Origin: an uncultured Porphyromonadaceae bacterium
GTDB lineage: Bacteria; Bacteroidota; Bacteroidia; Bacteroidales; Muribaculaceae
DNA length: 33,236 nucleotides
Assembly: GCA_905202215.1 (NCBI GenBank)
Contig: CAJKRG010000032.1
Span: forward strand, 1 to 33,236
Direction: 5' to 3'
This document shows positions 14,594 to 22,247 of the stretch, piece after piece. A program made the translations under genes and the position numbers. Position 1 is the first letter of the stretch. Every line of letters begins with the position of its first letter. Under the pieces are notes generated by a model that saw nothing but the letters and a program-made list of their open reading frames with translations, was not told where the DNA came from and made no database searches.

Positions 14594-17272
14594 TCAGCGT
14601 CCCGTATTTGAAATCTTGTTGCGTAGATAATCGGAAAATTCGGTGTGCCCGAGCAGTTCTCCGAGAGTCATGTGCATGCGGTAGCGCCAGTAATGGCGCG
14701 GATTGGCCGGCACATTGATCTGCTCTTCGGTCGGTTTCTCGCGCCGTATGTTTCCGTTGATGCTCAGCCAGTCCTGAAGGGGAAGTATGCATAGCATGGA
14801 GGGGGAGGCCAGATGTAGGTCTATGATGCGGTCGCATATCCAGGGTTCGGCGAAGTAGGGTGCGGCTCCGTGCTCATGAAGCACTTCGTTGAAGAACTGC
14901 TGTGTTTTGGCGCGGTCTTCCTCCCACCACTGGCGGATACCGCCCATGTCGTGGGTGGAAGTGGTGCAGACAGAGTAGTATGGATAGCGCCATGTGTCGC
15001 CGAAGGGTGTGGCCGGATCTTTAGGCATTCTCTGGATTTCGAGCGAGAGGATCTCAAGGCGATGCATCACCGCAGGCACACATGCAGGGATCATACCCAG
15101 GTCTTCGGCACAGACAAGCATGTCGGTCGAGTCGATGAGAGGAGGAAGTTTCCACATGGCCTTGTCGTACCAGAACTCGTTGTGGCGGTGGTAGAAGAAG
15201 TCGTTGTAGAGACGGTTGAAGCACCATCGTTCATAGTCGTTGAGCGAACGGTATGTATATGTGTACTGCGCTGAAATGCGTGGATGGTACTTTCCTTTTT
15301 CAATAGGATCTTCGATGAAGAGCACCTGATCGATCAGTCCGAGCAGACCGTCGCATATGCGTGTGTTCTTTTCGTCTTTGGGTAGAGACGCGAAGTGGTC
15401 GACTACCTTGCGCTGTGTGTCGTATTCTGCTTTGAGTTTATAGCGGCCGCCGCCTACGCTGCGGCAGAATGTGTCGAGGGCTTCTTTCGTGTAGGGGCCG
15501 AAGAAATCTTCCACGAAGTAGTCCATGATATATGGTGTGGTCTGGAGGTCGGGATCGATCCAGAAGTCGTAGTTATACCGCAGTTCGCTTTCGGAGAAGG
15601 GCAGCGCGGGATTGAAATACCCCAGAAGACCGTGAACGGCATCCATAGGAATCTGCCAGATACGGAAGAAGCCGAGAACATGGTCGATGCGATATGCGTC
15701 GAAGTATTCGGCCATCTTACGGAAGCGCGATTTCCACCATGCGAATCCGTCCTTGCTCATTTCTTCCCAGTTGTATGTGGGGAATCCCCAGTTCTGGCCG
15801 AGGACAGAGAAATCATCGGGCGGCGCGCCGGCCTGGCAGTTCATGTTGAAGAGGCGTGTATCGGTCCATGCATCGGCGCTTGTACGGGAGATGCCGATAG
15901 GAATATCGCCCTTGAGGGCTATGCCGTGACTGTTGGCATAGTCGTGAACGCGGCGCATCTGGCTGTCGAGATGATATTGGAGATAATATACGTATTCCAT
16001 CTCGGCGAGTGCCTCGGATTTTACTTTGGCAAGAATTTTTTCGGAATATCCGGCATATTTGCCCCATTGGGTGAAGTCGGGTGTGCCGAATTTGTCGCGC
16101 AGTGTGCAGAAAGCGGCATATGGTTCGAGCCAATATGCATTTTTGGTCATGAAGGCCTTGAAAGAATCACTTTCGAGTGTCGCTTTACCGTTCTGGGCAA
16201 AAATTTCGCGGAAATATTCTATTTTGGCATTGTTGACACGTTCGTAGTCGATCTGTGGCAGAGCGTTGAGTTCGTTGCGGAGATTGTCGAAGTATGTGCG
16301 GCGAGTCTGGTCGTCGAGTGTGCCGAGTTCCTCAAGACGCAGATACATCGGATGGAGGGCGAAAGTCGAGTTGGCGTTGTAGGGATAGGAATCGGTCCAT
16401 GTTCCGGTCATTGTGGTGTCGTTGATCGGCAGGATCTGTATGAAAGTCTGTCCTGTTGCCACTGCCCAGTCGACCATAGGCATCAGATCGAAGAAATCGC
16501 CTACGCCGAAGTCTTCGTCGCTGCGCAGCGCGAATACCGGAATGGCCGTGCCGGCACCTTTCCAGGGCCGATCCTTGGATAGATAGCGTAGTCCGGCAAC
16601 GACTGTAGCGCAGTCTTTTCGCGGGCTAAGACCGAGGCGTCGGTTGGCTCCTTCTTCCCAGCTCACTACAGATCCGTCGTCGGCTTTTATTATCAGGAAT
16701 TTATATTCCGTATCAGCTGTCAGACAAGCCGACGGTACTGCGATCTTCCATACCGGAAAATCGTTGCAGCTCAGTCGCAGAGCTTGCGCCGGATTCCATT
16801 TGCCGAGAATATCGGCATCTCCGCATATGGCCAGCGCGCAGTCGGAGGGAACAGTCGGTGCCGTTACATGGAATACCAGCGTGCCGGCGCCCGGAAGCAC
16901 ATGAGCGCATTTGTTTTCGTCATGACGGAAGATACACTCGGTGAACGCTCTTGAGTAGAACGGTTTGTCGTAAGGCATTTCGTGCCAGCGGTCGTACAGT
17001 TCATATTCATGGACGCCTGCCACGGGTTCGAAGAGATGGCTGTCGCCCCATTCGTGCTTGACATCGCCACTGTCGTTTCGCACTATATACTGATAGCGGA
17101 ACGCCTGGATGCCGTCGGGAAGCTCAAGTTCTGCGTGCCATGCACGGTCGCCGTCGATTTCCATCTTCAGTGCCTTGGCATGCTCGCCGCCGCCCAGAGC
17201 CGGAATATTGGCGCTCACATAGAGCGACTCACCCCAATTGGTGCGGTAGTCTATACGGAATATAAGTTTCAT
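14594..17272 (-). CDS. malQ: 4-alpha-glucanotransferase, DPE2 type with starch-binding domains
   Basis: This 892-residue GH77 amylomaltase transfers glucan segments between maltose or maltodextrins and longer glucans. Two N-terminal CBM20-like starch-binding domains (about 1-100 and 126-228) precede the catalytic domain. GDIPIGISR is at 455-463, the nucleophile is in YRIDHVLGF (Asp530), the acid/base in CAEDLG (Glu723), and the third carboxylate in STHDMGG (Asp775). A long insertion splits the catalytic region between 540 and 715. This layout is that of plant cytosolic DPE2 and its bacterial relatives, not the shorter E. coli MalQ. No signal peptide is present, so it works in the cytoplasm, presumably on glycogen or imported maltodextrins. 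It is monocistronic, with a -7 box 73 nt upstream. Confidence 0.95.
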   Translation of the reverse strand: MKLIFRIDYRTNWGESLYVSANIPALGGGEHAKALKMEIDGDRAWHAELELPDGIQAFRYQYIVRNDSGDVKHEWGDSHLFEPVAGVHEYELYDRWHEMPYDKPFYSRAFTECIFRHDENKCAHVLPGAGTLVFHVTAPTVPSDCALAICGDADILGKWNPAQALRLSCNDFPVWKIAVPSACLTADTEYKFLIIKADDGSVVSWEEGANRRLGLSPRKDCATVVAGLRYLSKDRPWKGAGTAIPVFALRSDEDFGVGDFFDLMPMVDWAVATGQTFIQILPINDTTMTGTWTDSYPYNANSTFALHPMYLRLEELGTLDDQTRRTYFDNLRNELNALPQIDYERVNNAKIEYFREIFAQNGKATLESDSFKAFMTKNAYWLEPYAAFCTLRDKFGTPDFTQWGKYAGYSEKILAKVKSEALAEMEYVYYLQYHLDSQMRRVHDYANSHGIALKGDIPIGISRTSADAWTDTRLFNMNCQAGAPPDDFSVLGQNWGFPTYNWEEMSKDGFAWWKSRFRKMAEYFDAYRIDHVLGFFRIWQIPMDAVHGLLGYFNPALPFSESELRYNYDFWIDPDLQTTPYIMDYFVEDFFGPYTKEALDTFCRSVGGGRYKLKAEYDTQRKVVDHFASLPKDEKNTRICDGLLGLIDQVLFIEDPIEKGKYHPRISAQYTYTYRSLNDYERWCFNRLYNDFFYHRHNEFWYDKAMWKLPPLIDSTDMLVCAEDLGMIPACVPAVMHRLEILSLEIQRMPKDPATPFGDTWRYPYYSVCTTSTHDMGGIRQWWEEDRAKTQQFFNEVLHEHGAAPYFAEPWICDRIIDLHLASPSMLCILPLQDWLSINGNIRREKPTEEQINVPANPRHYWRYRMHMTLGELLGHTEFSDYLRNKISNTGR

Positions 17273-17344
17273 GGGTATATTGTAAGTATGATATTGAATT
17301 TTCGTATAAATACATCAGAAAGGCGGTCTTGCCTAATGGAATAA

Positions 17345-17352
17345 CAAATATA
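17345..17352 (-). promoter_or_regulatory. Predicted -7 box of malQ
   Basis: Minus-strand TATATTTG fits TAnnTTTG. A TTTG upstream exists but at only 14 bp spacing, so the -33 element is uncertain. The leader would be about 65 nt. Confidence 0.4.
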
Positions 17353-17395
17353 ACTAAAAATCCTTCCAAAGACCATCAATTTAAGAAAATTTAGC

Positions 17396-17438
17396 AAAAA
17401 CAAGGCCGTGTCATGATTTTGAGATGACACGGCCTTGT
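17396..17438 (-). terminator. Strong terminator of the ribonucleotide reductase gene
   Basis: A perfect 15-bp stem, ACAAGGCCGTGTCAT (17400-17414) with ATGACACGGCCTTGT (17424-17438), has a 9-nt loop and on the minus strand runs into TTTTTG. It lies 23 bp beyond the stop codon at 17462. This is the strongest hairpin in the window. Confidence 0.93.
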
Positions 17439-17461
17439 ATGATATTGTGATTTCAGCTAAA

Positions 17462-19993
17462 TCAGCCGCATTTGGAGGTACCGCAGGCGGTGCAGATGAG
17501 ACAGCCTTCCTGGTAGACGAGTGTCTCCTGGCCGCAGTTGGGGCAGCGCTGGCCTTTGGCGCTGGTGCCGTTGGGCAAGTACTTCTTGAGTGCGCGCTCC
17601 ACACCCATTTTCCATGTATTGATCGACTGTGAGTCGAGTTCGAGGCCACCTACAAGCTTGAGAACCTGATCGATTGGCATTCCGTAGCGCAATACGCCGG
17701 AGATCAGTTTGGCATAGTTCCAGAACTCGGGATTGAATTTATCGCTGAGGCCTTCGATGGTAGTTTTGTGGCCTCGTTTGTTTAGGAACTGGAAATCGTA
17801 GCGTTTGTTTCCGTTTTCGTCGGTGGCTTTGATTATCTTGCCGTGGTTGACAGATTTTGGGATAAAGATGCCGTCTTCATCGTCGGCGAGACCGGTGAAG
17901 ATTTCGTAGGGACGTCCGTCGACCAGGCCTACGAAGGCAATCCACTTCTCTTTGTTGTTCTGGAAGCGTACTACGTCGGCTTCGAGTTCATTGGGACGTT
18001 TGGCCAGGATCGGAGTGTGTTCGTGTGGCGTCTCCTTTTTCTTTTCTATGGCTACGAGCACGCCCGAGCGCGAGCCGTCGCGATATACGGTGCAACCCTT
18101 GCAGCCGGCGTGCCATGCCTGACGGTACAGGCTTTCGACAGCTTCGACCGAAATGTCGGACGGAAGGTTGATGGTGACGGAAATGCTGTGATCCACCCAT
18201 TTCTGGATTTTGCCCTGCATGGTCACTTTCTCGTGCCAGTCGATTTCGTTGGCTGTGGCTCCGGCATAGGGCGAAGCGGCCACAAGCTCGTCGAGTTCGG
18301 CCTGGGTGAAGTCGCGGCGCGGCTCGATGCCTTTGGTCTTCATCCAGTCGAGGAATTTGGGATGGTATACGATATATTCCTCGAAAGCGTCGCCGCTGTC
18401 ATCGATGTAGTCTATACGGGCGGCGGGGTCGGCGGCATTTACCTTGCGGCGGCGTTTGTATACGGGCATGAATACAGGTTCTATACCGCTCGAGGTGCGT
18501 GTCATGAGGCTTGTGGTGCCTGTGGGAGCGATAGTGAGGCAGGCGATGTTTCGTCGTCCGTTGGCTTTCATGCGCTCATATAGAGCGGGATCGGCTTCGG
18601 CGAGACGCTGTATGTAGGGGTTGGATGCTTCGCGGGCAGTATCGTAGACTTCGAATGCGCCTCGTTCGGCAGCCATCTTGACTGATTCGCCATATGCGGC
18701 GAGTGCGACGGCACGGTGTACGCTCACGGAGAAATCGGTCGCCTCGGGAGTGCCGTAGCGCAGGCCCATGGCGGCTATCATGTCGCCTTCGGCGGTTGTG
18801 CCGAGGCCGGTGCGGCGTCCGCGCAGTGTCTTGGCTTTGATCTTGAGCCAGAGATTGCGTTCGGGAGCTTTCACTTCCTCGGGCTCGGGGTCGGTGTCAA
18901 TTTTTGCGAGGATGGTGTCGATTTTCTCCATCTCGAGGTCGATTATGTCGTCGAGCATGCGCTGCGACTTTGCCGTGACCTCGGCGAGTTTGTCGAAGTT
19001 GAAACGGGCCTCGGGTGTGAAGGGGTTTTCAACGAAGGAAAAGAGGTTGATAGCCAGCAGGCGGCAGCTGTCGTAGGGACAGAGAGGAATTTCACCGCAG
19101 GGATTCGTCGATATTGTCTCGAACCCGAGATCTGCATAGCAGTCGGGTACGGACTCGCGCCGTATGGTATCCCAGAACAGAACTCCCGGTTCGGCCGATT
19201 TCCAGGCGTTGCCGACAATCTTCTGCCATAATGCGGCAGCATCGATTTCTTTGACGGTTTCGGGTTCGTCGGCGTTTACGGGGAACTGCTGGCGGTAAGG
19301 CTCGCCGCTTTCGACACAGCGCATGAAGTCGTCGTCGATGCGCACGCTCACGTTGGCACCCGTTACTTTGCCCGGAGTCATCTTGGCGTCGATGAAAGCC
19401 TCCGAGTCGGGATGTTTTATCGATACTGTCATCATCAGGGCGCCACGCCGTCCGTCCTGTGCGACTTCGCGTGTCGAGTTGGAATAGCGTTCCATGAAGG
19501 GCACAAGGCCAGTCGATGTGAGTGCGGAGTTTTTCACCGGAGTGCCTTTGGGACGGAGGTGGCTCAGGTCGTGGCCTACGCCTCCGCGCCGCTTCATGAG
19601 CTGTACCTGTTCCTGATCGATACTGATAATGCCTCCGTAGCTGTCGGGCTTGCCGTCGAGACCGATGACGAAACAGTTAGATAGCGAACCGACCTGAAAG
19701 TTGTTTCCGATTCCGGCCATAGGGCTGCCCTGGGGCACGGAATAGCGGAAGTCGCGGAGGAGATCGTATATTTCGTCCTCGCTCATTCCGGCGGGATATT
19801 TGGCCTCGATGCGTGCCAGCTCGCGAGCTATCCGGCGGTGCATGTCGTCCGGGGTAAGCTCGTATATGTTGCCGTAGGAGTCTTTGAGGGCGTATTTGTT
19901 CACCCATACCTGTGCGGCCAGTTCGTCGCCGCCGAAGTATTTGAGCGAGGCTTCATAAGCCTCTTCGTAACTGTATGTTTTCGCTTGTGACAT
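17462..19993 (-). CDS. nrdJ: Class II (adenosylcobalamin-dependent) ribonucleotide reductase
   Basis: This 843-residue enzyme makes deoxyribonucleotides in an oxygen-independent way with a B12-derived radical. The active-site loop STNPCGEIPL carries the catalytic triad Asn297, Cys299 (thiyl) and Glu301. Cys107 in SLSNCF is the expected first redox cysteine, probably paired with Cys310. The finger region LTIAPTGTTSLM is present. A TSCPD-like region follows at about 660-790, and a zinc-ribbon-like cysteine tail ends the protein (C817, C820, C831, C834, C837 and C842), which typically re-reduces the active site with thioredoxin. No cobalamin riboswitch fits in the 87-bp upstream gap, which instead holds a tandem CAAAATTCGC repeat. 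The gene is monocistronic with a strong terminator. It implies the cell imports or makes cobalamin. Confidence 0.96.
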   Translation of the reverse strand: MSQAKTYSYEEAYEASLKYFGGDELAAQVWVNKYALKDSYGNIYELTPDDMHRRIARELARIEAKYPAGMSEDEIYDLLRDFRYSVPQGSPMAGIGNNFQVGSLSNCFVIGLDGKPDSYGGIISIDQEQVQLMKRRGGVGHDLSHLRPKGTPVKNSALTSTGLVPFMERYSNSTREVAQDGRRGALMMTVSIKHPDSEAFIDAKMTPGKVTGANVSVRIDDDFMRCVESGEPYRQQFPVNADEPETVKEIDAAALWQKIVGNAWKSAEPGVLFWDTIRRESVPDCYADLGFETISTNPCGEIPLCPYDSCRLLAINLFSFVENPFTPEARFNFDKLAEVTAKSQRMLDDIIDLEMEKIDTILAKIDTDPEPEEVKAPERNLWLKIKAKTLRGRRTGLGTTAEGDMIAAMGLRYGTPEATDFSVSVHRAVALAAYGESVKMAAERGAFEVYDTAREASNPYIQRLAEADPALYERMKANGRRNIACLTIAPTGTTSLMTRTSSGIEPVFMPVYKRRRKVNAADPAARIDYIDDSGDAFEEYIVYHPKFLDWMKTKGIEPRRDFTQAELDELVAASPYAGATANEIDWHEKVTMQGKIQKWVDHSISVTINLPSDISVEAVESLYRQAWHAGCKGCTVYRDGSRSGVLVAIEKKKETPHEHTPILAKRPNELEADVVRFQNNKEKWIAFVGLVDGRPYEIFTGLADDEDGIFIPKSVNHGKIIKATDENGNKRYDFQFLNKRGHKTTIEGLSDKFNPEFWNYAKLISGVLRYGMPIDQVLKLVGGLELDSQSINTWKMGVERALKKYLPNGTSAKGQRCPNCGQETLVYQEGCLICTACGTSKCG

Positions 19994-20010
19994 GGTCGAT
20001 TAATTTTCCG

Positions 20011-20030
20011 CAAAATTCGCCAAAATTCGC
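20011..20030. repeat. Tandem 10-bp repeat upstream of nrdJ
   Basis: CAAAATTCGC occurs twice head to tail, 18-37 bp before the nrdJ start. On the minus strand each copy gives GAATTTTG, a near-match to the TAnnTTTG -7 box, so it could be a doubled promoter element or an operator. Confidence 0.6.
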
Positions 20031-20080
20031 CGACCCTGCAATAGCTCATCTCATAAAAACACTCCGATGTTGATAACTTG

Positions 20081-20779
20081 TCATATCTTTTTGTAGTTCA
20101 CAATTACAAGCCGGTAGCCTATACCGCGAAGGTTGAGTATATTTATTCCGGGGTCGTGGCGCAGATGCCGTCTGAGCTTGTGGATGAAGCCGTGAAGAGA
20201 GTTGCGGTTGTAGTAATCATCGTGTTTCCATACCAGTTCCATGAGGGTCGATGATTCTACGGTCTCATTGATATGCGCGGCGAGAAAGGAGAGTATCTTG
20301 GCTTCGATGTGGGTCAGATCTTCGGTATGTACTCCCATTGAAAGACGGTTGGAGACAGGATCGAACGTGTATAGTCCTATTTCAATCGGGCTGTCGGTTG
20401 CGGATTGCTCTTTAATGCGCCGCCTCAGAAGGGCGCCGATACGCACGGAAAGTTCACGCATTTTGAAAGGCTTTCGGATATAGTCGTTGGCTCCAATGTC
20501 GAAACCTTCGACAACATCATCGATTCCGGAACGGGCTGTCAGAAATATAAGCGGCACCTCGCCATCAAGGCGGCGTATGCGGCGAGCCATCTCGAATCCG
20601 TCCATACGTGGCATCATTACGTCGGCTATGATGAGATCGGCGGGGTGCTGTCGGAAATTTTCGAGACCGTCGACTCCGTTATGACATACAGACACGTCGT
20701 ATCCTTCGTCTATAAGCGTTTCGGAGATTATAGTCGCAAGGGTTGTCTCGTCTTCAACGAGGAGTATTTTCTTTCTCAT
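20081..20779 (-). CDS. OmpR/PhoB-family response regulator
   Basis: This 232-residue transcription regulator has a receiver domain (1-120) with acidic pocket Glu9-Asp10, phospho-acceptor Asp53 (IIADVMMPRMDG), Thr81 and Lys103. A winged-helix DNA-binding domain follows (about 133-230, ending LNLRGIGYRLV). The layout resembles RprY-type regulators of Bacteroides, but I do not claim orthology. Its ATG lies within the last 26 bp of the kinase gene, so the two are translationally coupled with the kinase first. The predicted target is the phased ATAAG array upstream of the divergent outer membrane gene. Confidence 0.93.
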   Translation of the reverse strand: MRKKILLVEDETTLATIISETLIDEGYDVSVCHNGVDGLENFRQHPADLIIADVMMPRMDGFEMARRIRRLDGEVPLIFLTARSGIDDVVEGFDIGANDYIRKPFKMRELSVRIGALLRRRIKEQSATDSPIEIGLYTFDPVSNRLSMGVHTEDLTHIEAKILSFLAAHINETVESSTLMELVWKHDDYYNRNSLHGFIHKLRRHLRHDPGINILNLRGIGYRLVIVNYKKI

Positions 20780-22124
20780 GTCGGTCGAAAATTATAGTGA
20801 ATACAGATCCTTTTCCCGGTACGGACTCGGCTTTGATGTTCCACCCGTGTTTTTCCACTATGGAGCGCACGTAGTAAAGCCCTATTCCGTAACCTCTCAC
20901 ATCCTGTCGCTTCCCGGACGGGACGCGGTAGAATTTGTCGAAGATATGGGGGAGTGCTTTAGCGGGAATGCCGATGCCGTTGTCTGTCACGGAAATACTG
21001 TGCGAATCGGCGTGAATGACGATATTCACTGTCTCGCCCGAGTATTTTATGGCATTGTCGAGCAGATTGTTAATGATATTTCCGAAATGCACTGGGTCGC
21101 AATGGATTTCGAGTCCGGGGCGGATATCGAGACTTATATTGACAGGTTTATGTGCCTTGAGAGTGTGGATAGAGACTATTTCCGACAGAAACGGTTCCAA
21201 CGGCACATTTTCAGAGGCGAGAACGAATGTCTTGCGCCGTTCCATGCTCATCGACAGGATGCTTTCGACAAGTTCGCTGAGCCGGCTGAGCTGTTCGAGT
21301 GCAATCCGGAGATAGCGTTCCCTCTTTTCGGGATCGTGATGTTTGCCGCAGTTCAGGAGAGTGTCGTTTGCCGAATATGCGGCGGCAATGGGTGTCTTGA
21401 GTTCGTGGGTCATGTTGTTGATGAAATCTTCTTTCATCTCGTCGAGCGAGCGCAGTCGCATGACCGTACGAATCAGATAGAAGAAGGCAAAAGCCAGAGC
21501 CATCATAATCAGCCCCGTGGTCGCTATAATGCCTCCGGTGCTGTATAGCAGGTCGCCGAGCGGATATGCTATGTAAGCACGATAGATCGGTCGCTGATCT
21601 TTGAACAGGGCATAGTCCATAAGCCAGTAATGTCGGGTGGAAAAGGACGGAACGGAGTCTGCCGGAAGTATGAAAGCCCGCTTCGGATGAAGACCGGCCC
21701 GGTGCATTTCAGCCTGGAACAGACTGTCGAGTACGTCAAGATCGGGCGCTCCGGAAAACGGCGCGCTTTTGATTCGCAGATTGTAGGCGATTGTCGTGTT
21801 AAATGCCTCCGACAGTCCCATGAGTTTTTCGTCTGCCGAATCATCGGCTCCGGCATTTTCAAAGGCGGGTACGATGTTTCCGCTTTCCGTGAGTCTGTGA
21901 TAGATGTCGAAAACTACCGAGATATTGCTGTCAGGATAATCGTATCGGTCTTTTAGACGCTTCATTATCTCGATTACGTCGGCCTCCGCCAGACACTGAC
22001 GTGCCGTGAGGAGATATTGTTCTTTGACAGAGCTGTAGAGTTTGCACAGAAAAAAGATATTTCCGGCAAACAGGACAGCTATGACACCGAGAGTGGCGAT
22101 GGTGACATTTTTGAAATTTTTCAT
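20754..22124 (-). CDS. Membrane sensor histidine kinase
   Basis: This 456-residue inner-membrane kinase is the partner of the overlapping regulator gene. The first membrane helix is at about 8-28, an uncharacterised periplasmic sensor domain at about 29-194, and a second helix at about 196-220. HisKA comes next, with the phosphorylated His240 in NMTHELKTPIAAA, then HATPase_c with the N box INNLLDNAIKYS (351-362), G1 DNGIGIP (381-387), F box and G2 GYGIGL (411-416). There is no HAMP domain between helix 2 and HisKA. The frame stays open to 22406, but MKNFKNVTIATLGVIAVLF begins a proper membrane anchor, so I place the start at 22124. A consensus -7 box ends only 3 nt before that ATG, suggesting a nearly leaderless mRNA. 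The ligand is unknown. Confidence 0.92.
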   Translation of the reverse strand: MKNFKNVTIATLGVIAVLFAGNIFFLCKLYSSVKEQYLLTARQCLAEADVIEIMKRLKDRYDYPDSNISVVFDIYHRLTESGNIVPAFENAGADDSADEKLMGLSEAFNTTIAYNLRIKSAPFSGAPDLDVLDSLFQAEMHRAGLHPKRAFILPADSVPSFSTRHYWLMDYALFKDQRPIYRAYIAYPLGDLLYSTGGIIATTGLIMMALAFAFFYLIRTVMRLRSLDEMKEDFINNMTHELKTPIAAAYSANDTLLNCGKHHDPEKRERYLRIALEQLSRLSELVESILSMSMERRKTFVLASENVPLEPFLSEIVSIHTLKAHKPVNISLDIRPGLEIHCDPVHFGNIINNLLDNAIKYSGETVNIVIHADSHSISVTDNGIGIPAKALPHIFDKFYRVPSGKRQDVRGYGIGLYYVRSIVEKHGWNIKAESVPGKGSVFTIIFDRHEKENTPR

Positions 22125-22127
22125 GCT

Positions 22128-22135
22128 CAAAGATA
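22128..22135 (-). promoter_or_regulatory. Predicted -7 box of the kinase-regulator pair
   Basis: Minus-strand TATCTTTG is an exact TAnnTTTG box, 3 nt from the kinase ATG. If used, transcription would begin at or within a base or two of the start codon. A short palindrome TGTGG-CTGA-CCACA (22142-22155) lies just upstream where a -33 box would be; no TTTG is present there. Confidence 0.5.
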
Positions 22136-22174
22136 AGCAATTGTGGCTGACCACACGTCGGCTGTCTGCAAAAA

Positions 22175-22215
22175 ATAAGAAAAAATAAGACAAGATAAGG
22201 CCCTGATAAGACAAG
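22175..22215. promoter_or_regulatory. Phased ATAAG direct repeats, predicted response-regulator operator
   Basis: ATAAG starts at 22175, 22185, 22195 and 22206, giving spacings of 10, 10 and 11 bp, about one helical turn each. The second and fourth copies share the full decamer ATAAGACAAG. The array lies between the divergent kinase and outer-membrane genes and covers the -33 position of the latter's promoter. OmpR-family regulators bind tandem direct repeats at this kind of spacing. Confidence 0.6.
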
Positions 22216-22221
22216 CACCGG

Positions 22222-22229
22222 TACTTTTG
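22222..22229 (+). promoter_or_regulatory. Predicted -7 box of the outer membrane gene
   Basis: TACTTTTG is an exact TAnnTTTG box, 18 nt before the ATG at 22248. There is no TTTG at -33; the last two ATAAG repeats are there instead, as expected of an activator-dependent promoter. Confidence 0.65.
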
Positions 22230-22247
22230 CGTCAAAACCGATTGACA

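Noticed and set aside
15395..16582. 395-residue plus-strand frame
   Set aside because: Antisense shadow of the malQ gene, whose conserved catalytic motifs are on the minus strand.
19994..20080. Cobalamin riboswitch upstream of nrdJ
   Set aside because: The gap is 87 bp, too short for the aptamer, and no B12-box-like sequence is visible.
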